Part shown: positions 1-8,097 of the stretch, piece by piece
Position numbering within the stretch: the stretch's first letter is position 1
Layout: each line of letters begins with the position of its first letter
Origin: Methylocaldum sp. 14B
GTDB lineage: Bacteria > Pseudomonadota > Gammaproteobacteria > Methylococcales > Methylococcaceae
Direction of reading: 5' to 3'
Assembly (NCBI RefSeq): GCF_002005105.1
Contig: NZ_MSCV01000016.1
Location: 1 to 64,000 of the forward strand
Length of the DNA: 64,000 nucleotides
The notes under the pieces: model-generated
Told to the model about the DNA's origin: nothing
The model's input: only the letters and a program-made list of their open reading frames with translations
Database searches by the model: none
Made by a program: the position numbers and the translations under genes

Positions 1-83
1 TTAAGGCAGTTGCCATAATGACAACATCTCAGAAATCAATACTACGCATTGCAGCCACAAAGTGACAGTTGAAGAGGAAGCGT

Positions 84-311
84 ATGGAAGACGAACGTTT
101 GGGTCAAGTCACCCCCTCGGTGCCGCCCCTCCAGATCCCGATCGCCTACATCACGAGGCAACGCTATGCCGAACTCTCCGGCGTCCCGGTCGGCATCGTC
201 GACGCCTGGGTGAACCGGGGCCATATCCCCTCCAAGGTCATCGGCAAGCACCGCCTGGTCAACGTCGCCTTGATGTGGGCGCAAGCCTTCCAGGCCGACA
301 GCTTTTTGTAA
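84..311 (+). CDS. Phage-type excisionase-like DNA-binding protein
   Basis: A 75-residue protein with a short helix-turn-helix of the excisionase/MerR-like type: the stretch TRQRYAELSGVPVGIVDAW followed by NRGHIP and a basic K-IGKHR segment. Small proteins of this type accompany integrases in filamentous and other temperate phages and direct excision or repress phage genes. I chose the ATG at 84 because GAGGAAG lies six bases upstream; an in-frame TTG at 69 overlaps that ribosome binding site. It is followed by an interrupted small gene and an integrase stub next to tRNA-Met, so it reads as part of a decayed prophage. The exact phage family is inference. Confidence 0.6.
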   Translation: MEDERLGQVTPSVPPLQIPIAYITRQRYAELSGVPVGIVDAWVNRGHIPSKVIGKHRLVNVALMWAQAFQADSFL

Positions 312-333
312 TCGCATCGGGGAAGACACCGCC

Positions 334-645
334 ATGACGAAAACCGCCCGCCAAAAAGCCATTGGCCAAACCGTCACCGTCAAAGTCAGCGCCATCCGGG
401 AACTCTGCGACTACGCCCTCGGGTTCTACGAACGCCAACGGCAAAGGGGCGGCGATCTCAAACTCGCCGCCTACCAGGACGCCATGGGCCACCTCTAGGC
501 CCTGCAAAAACTCTTCATCGCCGACACCGCAATCGTCGAGCGGGTCAACGGCTCCATCGAGCGCTTGAACCACCTCTCCATCCGTTGGTCGATCATCCGG
601 GGTCGTTCAATGCATTGGGCGAGGTCTATCGAAAGCGCAGCCTGA
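334..645 (+). pseudogene. Small phage gene interrupted by an amber codon
   Basis: The ATG at 334 opens 54 codons ending at TAG (496-498). The same frame then stays open to a TGA at 643-645, and the part just after the TAG still looks protein-like (ALQKLFIADTAIVERV). A single CAG-to-TAG change in a gene of about 100 codons would explain this. I do not recognise the family. It lies 22 bases after the excisionase-like gene and in the same direction. Alternatively the 54-residue product is intact and the continuation is chance. Confidence 0.35.
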
Positions 646-908
646 GGGTGTACGAGTTCGGACGTTATCTCCGACCGAGACAGCGGTATGGTCAAGTGTC
701 ATCGGTCTTTCGTCGAGAGATCGGAAATTGAACTTCCCGAAGGGCAGATGTCTCACGTTCTCCGGCATACCTTTGCCAGCCAACTCATGATGAATGGTGG
801 TAACATCCTGGCGCTTAAGCGAATCCTCGGCCATGCCAATCTAACCATGACCATGCGCATCTTGCGCCGGATCTTCTGCGGGAAGTGCTCGAATTTGATC
901 CTTTGACG
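646..908 (+). pseudogene. Phage integrase C-terminal remnant, catalytic Tyr lost
   Basis: Codons around 712-858 encode a clear tyrosine-recombinase C-terminus: HVLRHTFASQLMMNGG (the HxxR box), then LALKRILGHANLTMTMR. At this point the family continues with Tyr-Ala-His, where Tyr is the nucleophile. Here that tyrosine is missing, and the expected continuation AHLAPDLLREVLEFDPL is found in another frame from 855. The pattern fits a deletion of about 7 bases between GCG repeats. No N-terminal or core-binding domain remains upstream. The stub ends 57 bases from the 3' end of tRNA-Met, a usual integration place. Inactive by inspection. Confidence 0.75.
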
Positions 909-925
909 GGGATGACACCGAAAAT

Positions 926-958
926 AAAAAGGCTTAGGCGAAACGCCTAAGCCTTTTT
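926..958 (-). terminator. Rho-independent terminator after tRNA-Met
   Basis: Perfect hairpin GGCTTAGGCG-aa-ACGCCTAAGCC-type stem flanked by A5 and T5 runs on either side, so it can work in both directions. On the minus strand it lies eight bases beyond the tRNA 3' end; on the plus strand it follows the integrase stub. Confidence 0.85.
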
Positions 959-965
959 GAATTTG

Positions 966-1042
966 TGGTAGCTACGGGCGGACTTGAACCGCCGACACCC
1001 GCATTATGAATGCGGTGCTCTAACCAACTGAGCTACGTAGCC
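966..1042 (-). tRNA. tRNA-Met (CAT), elongator type
   Basis: 77 bases with a full cloverleaf on the minus strand: acceptor GGCTACG paired with CGTAGCT (G-U at the first pair), D arm with AGCTCAGTTGGTTAGAGC, anticodon stem CCGCA/TGCGG with loop TTCATAA, T arm with GGTTCAAGTCC, and an encoded CCA. The sequence resembles elongator tRNA-Met rather than the initiator, which would lack the first acceptor pair and carry three G-C pairs in the anticodon stem. A tRNA-Ile with lysidine-modified CAU is a less likely alternative. Confidence 0.95.
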
Positions 1043-1058
1043 ATAAATTAGAGTTGAA

Positions 1059-1088
1059 ATAGTACTTTTTTCACGTCGCTTCTGTCAA
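1059..1088 (-). promoter_or_regulatory. Sigma-70 promoter of tRNA-Met
   Basis: On the minus strand TTGACA (1083-1088) and TACTAT (1059-1064) are 18 bases apart, which puts the start near 1052, about ten bases before the mature tRNA 5' end. Confidence 0.75.
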
Positions 1089-1182
1089 TATTCGCGATTG
1101 GCCATGTCACGGTATTTTGAATTTTTTGGCCGCGAAAAAAGCAAGTTGGCGTTTATACAGAATATTTCTTAAACAATCGGCA

Positions 1183-1614
1183 ATGGCAGTTTTGACAGGC
1201 ACATTTGCTCTTTGGAGTCTTTTCGGCAGCGCGTTTGTGTCCGCTACTTTGGCGCCGGGCGGTTCGGAGGCCGTGCTTGCTTATCTCGTCAGCCAGACCG
1301 AGCTTTCGCCGGAAGTGTTGCTGTTGACGGCTACGTCCGGGAATACGTTGGGGGCTGTCACAACTTGGGTGTTGGGATTTTTCACTGCGATCAAGTATCC
1401 GGCCGAGCGCCTTGCAAAGTCGCGCCAGGAAAAGGCGGTAGCCTCGGTGCGAAGATGGGGGCTTCCGATCTTATTGTTTTCGTGGCTGCCCGTCGTCGGG
1501 GACGGATTCTGTTTCGCGGCCGGTTGGTTGCGTCTGCCGTTTTGGCGGTCGGTCTTGGCTATGGCGATAGGCAAGGCTTTGCGCTATGCCGCTGTCGTTT
1601 ATGCATTTGTTTGA
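1183..1614 (+). CDS. YqaA-like DedA/SNARE-associated membrane protein
   Basis: A 143-residue integral membrane protein. It matches the YqaA family: an N-terminal SLFGSAFVSATLAPGGSE segment, then LTATSGNTLGAVTTWVLG, an amphipathic basic stretch, and the C-terminal LFSWLPVVGDGFCFAAGWL motif. YqaA proteins are small relatives of DedA flippase-like proteins; their role is not settled. I prefer the ATG at 1183 because the family starts just before this first helix; a TTG at 1117 would add 22 basic residues. No strong ribosome binding site is visible at either. It converges on the next gene with a one-base gap. Confidence 0.7.
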   Translation: MAVLTGTFALWSLFGSAFVSATLAPGGSEAVLAYLVSQTELSPEVLLLTATSGNTLGAVTTWVLGFFTAIKYPAERLAKSRQEKAVASVRRWGLPILLFSWLPVVGDGFCFAAGWLRLPFWRSVLAMAIGKALRYAAVVYAFV

Positions 1615-1615
1615 G

Positions 1616-3520
1616 TCATCGTTGCGCTTGCTTGTCCATGGGATCGCCGACCGGCGCGGCGAAGGCATCGGAAACGATGGCCGGTACGTTACTGCCCGTT
1701 AGTGATTGCAGAAATGCGACAAGAGCCTTGATTTCAGTCGGATCGAGGTTCAAGGGCTTAATCAGCGGATCGAGATTTTCGTTGGGAACGCCGCCTCGAT
1801 TGTAGAACTCGAGAACTTCCTCTAGCGTGGAAAGAGAGCCGTCGTGCATGTACGGCGCGGTCAACGCGATGTTGCGTAAGGCAGGCGTTCGGTATTTCCA
1901 ACGGTCTTTAGGGTCTTGGGTGATTTCGTAAAGGCCGAGATCGTTCGGTTTGGGCTCGCTGACGGCGGCGAGGATGTCGGCGTCGATTTCGAGGGTAACT
2001 CCCGGTGCCGCTTGGATTTTCTGCTTTGGCTTATCGTTGGCCATGGCGGCGCGGAAGCCGATGCCGGTATTGTGCATCAGCTGATCGGTGAACAAGGCGT
2101 GATCCTTGGCGATCGTGTGGCACTGGGAGCAACCGGCCTTGCCGGTGAACAGTTCGAACCCGAGACGCGCTTCGGCAGGCAGCACGTCTTTTTTCTTTCC
2201 GAAATACCAGCGGTCGAAAGGCGAATCGGCCGAGTTCAAGGTTCTTTCATAGCTAGCTAAAGCCATGCCTATGGTTTCCATCGAAGGGCCGCGCTTGAAG
2301 GCCTTTTCGAAAAGGCCGGCGTAATCGGGGAGGCCCTGAATTTTATCGACCACGTAACCGACCGAAGGAGCCCCCATTTCGTTGTTGGCCAACAGAGGCC
2401 CCCAGACTTGCTGTTCCAAGCGGCTCTCGCGTCCGTCATGGAACAGACGTTTAAGATAAGCCACGTTATAAATCGTCGGCGAGTTGCGGCGTACCGTGCG
2501 CCCTTCGATGCCGACGGCAGTCGCCTGCTCGTTGCTGCTGAAGCCTTGCTCCGGAATGTGGCACATGGCGCACGAGAAGGTGTTGTTCAAGGATAGACGA
2601 CGATCGAAGAACAGTTTTCGGCCCAGTTCGACCTTGGCCGGGGTCATCGGATTGTCCCTCGGCGTTGGAACCGGGGGCAGGCCCAGGGGAGGGCGCTTGG
2701 CGTATTCGACCAGGTTGGTTCGCTGGCCGGAGCGCTCCGCGAGAGCGATGGACCGGGTGGCGAAATCGGCTGCCTCATAACCCGTCTTATTGTCGCCGCC
2801 GCCGAGAAAAGCGACACGGCCGGCGGGTGGTTGCTGCGTCGCGACGGTCGATTTTTCCGCCAGGAGTGTTTTTACATCGTTCACTAGCGTGTCGGGATGC
2901 AGAAAAGAGACTGTGTAGATATTGCGTATTTGCTTTTCCCGATCGATTAGGAAGACTCGGAGAACATGGGAGAATGTGCCGAGGAATTTTCCATCGGCGT
3001 CGAAATCTTTTTGGATGGATTGGCCGTAGGCGGTCAGAATCGGCTGGATTTCCTGCTCCGATTGGGTTGTCAGAAAGCGCCAGTCCGCATCTTTGGCGAA
3101 AGCTTTTCCGTAGTGAGCCATGACTTCCGGGGTGTCATGCTGGGGGTTGAAACTCAAGGTGATCAGACGCAAGTGCTTGAAGATTTCCGGCTCTTGTTCG
3201 AGACGGCGCTGAATCTTGTGAAAGACGGCGGTCGCGAGAGGACAGCCGTTGACATCGCTACAAGTGGAATAGATGAAGCTTAGAAGGACCAGTTTGTCGC
3301 CGTACAAGCCATGCAAATCCAGCTCGTTCCCGGTACTGTCCAAGACCTGTCCATTGGACGCTTCACCCAGCGCGGGCAAGACATAGGTGCCGGGCGCGGG
3401 TAATTCGAAGGCCAGCGGCTTGTAGCCCGGTGCCAAGGGTTTTTCCGGCTGGGCGGCGTATGCCGGGTCGAGCGAAGTGAACAGGCAATAGATGATAGGC
3501 GCCACATAGCGGATATTCAT
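1616..3520 (-). CDS. Sco domain fused to MauG-like di-heme cytochrome c peroxidase
   Basis: A 634-residue exported protein. Residues 1-23 form a signal peptide ending AYAA. Residues about 35-220 are a Sco/SenC thioredoxin-like domain with Cys87, Cys93 followed by Pro, and His185, the usual Cu ligands, although the cysteines are five residues apart (CSDVNGC) instead of the usual three. Residues about 275-630 are a di-heme peroxidase of the CcpA/MauG type with heme sites CAMCH (317-321) and CSQCH (464-468) and the closing TPALRN and MHDGSLSTLEEV motifs. It likely acts in the periplasm on peroxide or as a redox maturation enzyme, and the fused Sco domain suggests a link with copper or thiol chemistry. 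Similar fusions and surface peroxidases are known in methanotrophs; the precise function is inference. Confidence 0.85.
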   Translation of the reverse strand: MNIRYVAPIIYCLFTSLDPAYAAQPEKPLAPGYKPLAFELPAPGTYVLPALGEASNGQVLDSTGNELDLHGLYGDKLVLLSFIYSTCSDVNGCPLATAVFHKIQRRLEQEPEIFKHLRLITLSFNPQHDTPEVMAHYGKAFAKDADWRFLTTQSEQEIQPILTAYGQSIQKDFDADGKFLGTFSHVLRVFLIDREKQIRNIYTVSFLHPDTLVNDVKTLLAEKSTVATQQPPAGRVAFLGGGDNKTGYEAADFATRSIALAERSGQRTNLVEYAKRPPLGLPPVPTPRDNPMTPAKVELGRKLFFDRRLSLNNTFSCAMCHIPEQGFSSNEQATAVGIEGRTVRRNSPTIYNVAYLKRLFHDGRESRLEQQVWGPLLANNEMGAPSVGYVVDKIQGLPDYAGLFEKAFKRGPSMETIGMALASYERTLNSADSPFDRWYFGKKKDVLPAEARLGFELFTGKAGCSQCHTIAKDHALFTDQLMHNTGIGFRAAMANDKPKQKIQAAPGVTLEIDADILAAVSEPKPNDLGLYEITQDPKDRWKYRTPALRNIALTAPYMHDGSLSTLEEVLEFYNRGGVPNENLDPLIKPLNLDPTEIKALVAFLQSLTGSNVPAIVSDAFAAPVGDPMDKQAQR

Positions 3521-3705
3521 GAGACGTAACCGGAGTGCTGAATGATCGTAAACTAAAGAGGGGCTAAACCGTTCTTATTTTTATGTGGACGCACTTTGCG
3601 AGCACGTCTTAGACCGCTCGCGGTCAAAAAATTCGTCGGGCCGGTCGTGCACCGGTCCAAACCGATTGGATAGGATAACATTCGAGCTCAAGGAGCCTAC
3701 GGGCG

Positions 3706-6171
3706 ATGACGGTATCTCAAGATCTATACGAACTCTTAAATCCCAAAGACATTCCTTCGCTAAAGCGCGCTCTAGTCAACCGCCTGATTTACTCCATCGG
3801 CAAGGACCCGGTGGAGACGCAGGAACGGGATTGGTTTTTCGCGTTAGCGTATGTCGTACGGGATCTTCTCACTCTGCGCTGGATGGAGTCCATGCGCCGG
3901 TACTATTTGCAGGATGCGAAGCGGGTTTATTACCTGTCGATGGAGTTTCTGATCGGCCGGGCCCTAGGGAACAGCTTGCTCAATATCGGATGCTATGACG
4001 AGTTCAAGCAGGTCTTGGAAGATGTCGGGCTAAGCCTGGAGGAACTAGCCGAGACCGAGGAAGAAGCCGCCTTGGGCAACGGCGGATTGGGGCGTCTTGC
4101 GGCATGTTACCTCGATTCCCTCGCCACGCTCCAGCTTCCGGGATTCGGCTACGGGATACGTTACGACTACGGGATGTTTTCGCAGCGCATAGAGGACGGC
4201 TATCAAATCGAGCATCCGGAAAACTGGCTGCGTTACGGCAATCCCTGGGAGTTCCCCCGTCCCGACGTTCTTTACCGCGTGCAGTTTCGCGGGCATGTCG
4301 TGGAATATCGGGATGTCGACGGGCTGGTGCGATATCGATGGACCGATACGGAAGACGTGATGGCCATGGCCTACGACATACCCGTTCCGGGCTATGGCGG
4401 CGAAACCGTCAATAACCTGCGCCTTTGGGCGGCGAAGGCTTCCCGTGACTTCGAGTTGAAATATTTCAACGAAGGCAATTACATCAAGGCGGTCGAAGAA
4501 AAAACCCAGTCTGAAAACCTGTCCAAGGTGCTGTATCCGGACGATACCACGCAAATGGGGCGGGAGCTGCGGCTCAAGCAGGAATATTTTTTTGTCAGCG
4601 CATCGCTGCAGGACATTCTGAAAAGCTTTTCAACCGATCACCGCGATTTTTCCGAATTGCCCCGGGAAGTGGCCATTCAACTCAACGACACCCACCCATC
4701 GGTCGCGATTCCCGAATTGATGCGTATCTTGGTGGATGAGCATCGCGTTCCCTGGGACGACGCTTGGGACATTACCGTTCGGACCTTTTCCTATACCAAC
4801 CACACGCTGCTGCCCGAAGCCTTGGAAGTCTGGTCGGTGCGTTTGTTCGAGGAGCTGCTTCCGCGCCATCTGCAAATCATTTACGAGATCAATCATCGCT
4901 TTCTTAAGGAGGTCAGTGAGCGGTTTCCGGGCGATACCGGACTGCTCCGTCGGGTTTCGATCATAGATGAAGATCGGGGAAGACGACTCCGGATGGCCCA
5001 TCTTGCCATCATCGGCAGCCACAAAGTCAATGGCGTGGCCGCGTTGCACACCCAGTTGATGAAAACCACGATATTCCGGGATTTCGAGACAATTTTTCCT
5101 GACCGGTTCGTGAACATCACCAACGGTATCACGCCGCGGCGTTGGCTGAATCAGGCCAATCGAGGTCTCGCCGCGCTGATCACGGAATCCATCGGCCCCC
5201 ACTGGGTGACCGATCTGGAGCGGCTACGAGAACTTGCGCCTTTGGCGGACGATGCCGAATTTCGCGCGCGGTTTCGAGCGGTCAAATCGGCCAATAAGGC
5301 GCATTTGGCGGCGCTCATCGATGAACGCCTGAATATTCGGATCGATCCGACAAGCCTGTTCGACGTACAAATCAAACGCATGCACGAATACAAGCGCCAA
5401 CTGCTCAATGTTCTGCATGTCATCACTCGGTATAACCGATTGCGTTTCGGGTCCGCGGGCGACGCCGTGCCGCGCACGGTCATTTTCGGCGGCAAGGCTG
5501 CGCCGGGTTACCACGCGGCCAAGCTGGTCATAAAGTTGATCAACGATGTGGCGAAAGTGATCGCCCAGGACCCGGCAATCGATGGCCTTTTGACAGTGGT
5601 TTTCGTCCCCGACTACAACGTGTCTCGCGCAATGGAAATCATGCCGGCGGTAGAGCTGTCCGAGCAGATTTCGACGGCCGGAATGGAAGCGTCGGGCACC
5701 GGCAATATGAAGATGGCGGTTAACGGCGCGATCACCATCGGCACTTTGGACGGAGCGAATATCGAGATTCGGGAGCGGGTGGGCGAGGACAATATTTTCA
5801 TTTTCGGGCATACCGCCGAGCAGCTCGGCGAACTGCGCCGAAGCGGCTATAACCCTTGGAACTATTACCACGCCAACAAGGAGCTGAAGCTCGCGCTCGA
5901 GATGATTTCGACGGGGTATTTCTCGGCGGACGAGCCCGATCGGTTCAAGCCCTTAGTCGACTCTTTGCTTCGAGAGGGAGATAGGTTCGCGTTGTTAGCG
6001 GACTATGAGTCGTATATCGCTTGCCAGGAGGAAGTCGATCGCTTGTATCGCGATCCCGAGATGTGGACGCGAAAAGCGATTTTGAACGTCGCTTTTTCCG
6101 GTTGGTTTTCGAGCGATCGCGCCATCGAGGAATATGCGGAGCGAATCTGGGACATACCCACCCGCCGGTAA
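3706..6171 (+). CDS. glgP: Glycogen/alpha-glucan phosphorylase
   Basis: 821 residues, the normal length for bacterial maltodextrin/glycogen phosphorylase. It releases glucose-1-phosphate from storage glucan. Visible signatures are EEEAALGNGGLGRLAACYLDS (shortened here: LGNGGLGRLAA) near residue 125, NITNGITPRRW, and the pyridoxal phosphate site EASGTGNMKMA with Lys669. The ATG at 3706 follows AAGGAG. It stands alone between unrelated genes; no other glg gene lies nearby. The 185-base upstream gap holds a GACCGC/GCGGTC hairpin followed by A6, facing the upstream minus gene's promoter side. Confidence 0.96.
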   Translation: MTVSQDLYELLNPKDIPSLKRALVNRLIYSIGKDPVETQERDWFFALAYVVRDLLTLRWMESMRRYYLQDAKRVYYLSMEFLIGRALGNSLLNIGCYDEFKQVLEDVGLSLEELAETEEEAALGNGGLGRLAACYLDSLATLQLPGFGYGIRYDYGMFSQRIEDGYQIEHPENWLRYGNPWEFPRPDVLYRVQFRGHVVEYRDVDGLVRYRWTDTEDVMAMAYDIPVPGYGGETVNNLRLWAAKASRDFELKYFNEGNYIKAVEEKTQSENLSKVLYPDDTTQMGRELRLKQEYFFVSASLQDILKSFSTDHRDFSELPREVAIQLNDTHPSVAIPELMRILVDEHRVPWDDAWDITVRTFSYTNHTLLPEALEVWSVRLFEELLPRHLQIIYEINHRFLKEVSERFPGDTGLLRRVSIIDEDRGRRLRMAHLAIIGSHKVNGVAALHTQLMKTTIFRDFETIFPDRFVNITNGITPRRWLNQANRGLAALITESIGPHWVTDLERLRELAPLADDAEFRARFRAVKSANKAHLAALIDERLNIRIDPTSLFDVQIKRMHEYKRQLLNVLHVITRYNRLRFGSAGDAVPRTVIFGGKAAPGYHAAKLVIKLINDVAKVIAQDPAIDGLLTVVFVPDYNVSRAMEIMPAVELSEQISTAGMEASGTGNMKMAVNGAITIGTLDGANIEIRERVGEDNIFIFGHTAEQLGELRRSGYNPWNYYHANKELKLALEMISTGYFSADEPDRFKPLVDSLLREGDRFALLADYESYIACQEEVDRLYRDPEMWTRKAILNVAFSGWFSSDRAIEEYAERIWDIPTRR

Positions 6172-6252
6172 GTCTAGAACAGCGAAGGTGCCCGCCGCCG
6201 GCAGATCGCCGTCGGCCATTCGGCGAACCGGCCGGTTCTAGGATAGGGGCGA

Positions 6253-6723
6253 TCAGGCTGTAGTCAGACCTTCCTCGTCGGACGCTTCGGTGTGCGAAGC
6301 GTCGTGGACGCCTTCGTGCCGTCCTTCGAATGCCTTCCTGGCCGCTTCGGCGCCATCGCGTACGCCTTCTTCCATTGCACTGTGCGCGGGAAGCAGGTTG
6401 GCGACCATCAATGAGCCGAAAACCACGCCATAGCTCAAGTAATAGAAACCCGAATACACGCCTTTGTGAATCATGCCGCCGACCTCCGGAATGAGTTCGG
6501 CAAAAGCCGAACGTGCGTGTTCTGCGCCTTCCTTGATGGCTTCCCCGAAGCCTTCTCGGGCGCCTTCTGCCGGTTCGGTAACCTTTTCTGAAATATATTC
6601 CGGGCGCTCGCCCACGGAACCGGTAGTGGGCTCTGCAGCGGCTTTCTTAACGCTTTCGGAAGCCGGCTTTTTCTTGGTCTCCGCAGTATCCTCGGCGTGC
6701 TTTGAGGGTTGCTTCTTTGCCAT
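6253..6723 (-). CDS. Hypothetical protein with lysine/alanine-rich ends and one hydrophobic segment
   Basis: 156 residues that I do not recognise. The N-terminal 50 residues are Lys/Ala/Glu-rich and probably disordered. A middle part (about 55-85) is an amphipathic helix rich in Glu and Ala. Residues about 85-112 (GMIHKGVYSGFYYLSYGVVFG) are hydrophobic and could cross or lie on a membrane. The C-terminus is acidic with many His. The overall build recalls phasin-like granule-associated proteins, and glycogen phosphorylase is convergent with it, but I see no firm motif. GAGAACGAC precedes the ATG at 6723. Confidence 0.6.
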   Translation of the reverse strand: MAKKQPSKHAEDTAETKKKPASESVKKAAAEPTTGSVGERPEYISEKVTEPAEGAREGFGEAIKEGAEHARSAFAELIPEVGGMIHKGVYSGFYYLSYGVVFGSLMVANLLPAHSAMEEGVRDGAEAARKAFEGRHEGVHDASHTEASDEEGLTTA

Positions 6724-6968
6724 AGTCGTTCTCCATCTCGAACGAAGAAGAAGGAATGTGAGAGATTCCGGTCGGAATGCCAGTGGGACGATTATATCGC
6801 CATAGCGCAGTTACCGGGATGTGTTCATCAAAGACCAGAATTCCGACGATTAGTTCGACCGGTTTGCCACAAGGGCGGGGGTGAGTCGGAAGTCTTGGGA
6901 TTACGGAGACTCGCAAGACCTTTCGACGGAGCAAGCGCCGGATGAGCGGTGCTTGCTCCCGATCTTTA

Positions 6969-7841
6969 TCAGACGTAGCGAAACTGGCCTGGCCAATCGC
7001 GGTAATTGAACACCTGTCCGGTTTGCCGGATGTGGGCTATCGAAGCGAGATCGATTTCGGCGTAAACCCACTGCGCTTGATTGAGCTCGCCGATGGCGAG
7101 TATTCCGTTGTCCGGATAGCCGTAATCCACCGGCGTGTAGACCGCGGCGGCGCCGATATTGACGTCCACCGCTTCCGACCACGGCGCCTGACCCACCGTG
7201 GGCGATTGCACGATATAGCATTGGTTCTCCAGAGCGCGTGCCTGGCAGCCGATGCGGACGCGGTGATAGCCCGCCAGTGTGTCGGTACAGCTCGGCACCA
7301 GAATCAAATCGGCACCGGCCTCAACCTGCTTGCGAGCGATCATCGGGAACTCGCTGTCGTAGCAAATATTGATGCCGATCCGTCCGAATTCGGTATCCAG
7401 CGTCTTGATTTCCTCGCCGCCGGTAATCAGCCAGTGTTCGTTTTCGAACCGGGTCATCTGAAGCTTGTCCTGATGATCGGTCGTTCCGTCCGGCCGGAAC
7501 AGAAACGACCGATTCCGATAGCTGCCGTCCTCCATTCGGACGGGAAAGGAACCGGCCACGATATGGACGCCGTGTTGTTCCGCCATGTCGGAAAACAGCA
7601 TCACGAAATCCGGCAGCAGAGTCTGCATTTCGCTCAGTTGTTTGGACAGCGATTTGTAAACTTCTTCCGGGAAAAGGGACGCGAGCTCCATGCTGAAGTA
7701 CTCCGGGAACAGCAGCATCTTGGCGCCGTTATCCGCGGCGTCGGCGACCCAGCGGGCGATTTTGGCGGAATAATCGTCCCAGCTTTTGAGAAAGCCGATG
7801 TTGTATTGCGCGGCAGCTAAAAGGAATGCTTGAGATGGCAT
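6969..7841 (-). CDS. Carbon-nitrogen hydrolase (nitrilase superfamily)
   Basis: 290 residues covering the complete nitrilase fold. The catalytic triad is visible: Glu in LLFPEYFS (about residue 47), Lys in HQDKLQMTRFE (about 125), and Cys in GINICYDSEFP (about 160). Such enzymes hydrolyse amides or omega-amides; substrate cannot be read from sequence. A good AAAGGA site precedes the ATG at 7841, just inside the left border of a mobile repeat. It is the last gene of a minus-strand group with an NTF2-like protein and a GNAT protein. GNAT and carbon-nitrogen hydrolase domains are often fused in other bacteria, so the two probably act in one pathway. Confidence 0.9.
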   Translation of the reverse strand: MPSQAFLLAAAQYNIGFLKSWDDYSAKIARWVADAADNGAKMLLFPEYFSMELASLFPEEVYKSLSKQLSEMQTLLPDFVMLFSDMAEQHGVHIVAGSFPVRMEDGSYRNRSFLFRPDGTTDHQDKLQMTRFENEHWLITGGEEIKTLDTEFGRIGINICYDSEFPMIARKQVEAGADLILVPSCTDTLAGYHRVRIGCQARALENQCYIVQSPTVGQAPWSEAVDVNIGAAAVYTPVDYGYPDNGILAIGELNQAQWVYAEIDLASIAHIRQTGQVFNYRDWPGQFRYV

Positions 7842-7854
7842 CAGGTGTTTTCCT

Positions 7855-8097
7855 TTAACCTAGAAACGGCGGTTGGACGTGCCCGAGTGTGCGGCGGGCG
7901 GGACGGATGGCAAGGCGCGGCGATGCGGCGGGGTAGTCTCCCGCAAAGAGGAGCAACGCCGCCAGGTGGCCCGCCCGCCGTGCAGTCGGGTGCGTAGCGG
8001 CGTCACCCAAACGGTCAGGCAGAAAAAAGCTAGGACGATTAGAAGTCATCGGACTTTCCCGGTTCATCGAAGCGGTCAACTGCTGTTTCTAGGTTAA
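7855..8097. repeat. Palindrome-ended mobile repeat (MITE-like), 243 bp
   Basis: Both ends carry TTAACCTAGAAAC in inverted orientation (7855-7867 and 8085-8097). The similarity continues as GGCGGTTGGAC on the left against AGCAGTTGAC on the right. Inside, a second inverted pair (GTGCGGCGGGCGGG near 7889 and CCCGCCCGCCGTGC near 7968) lets the unit fold into one long GC-rich structure. It contains no credible gene; both strands have open frames only because the sequence is GC-rich. It sits between two genes of one operon and overlaps the end of the GNAT gene, supplying its stop codon. Non-autonomous mobile element is my reading; copies elsewhere in the genome cannot be checked here. Confidence 0.65.

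Noticed and set aside
7855-8097. Two 74-residue reading frames inside the mobile repeat
   Set aside because: They are Arg/Pro-rich, begin and end in the inverted repeats, and lack ribosome binding sites; the DNA symmetry explains them.
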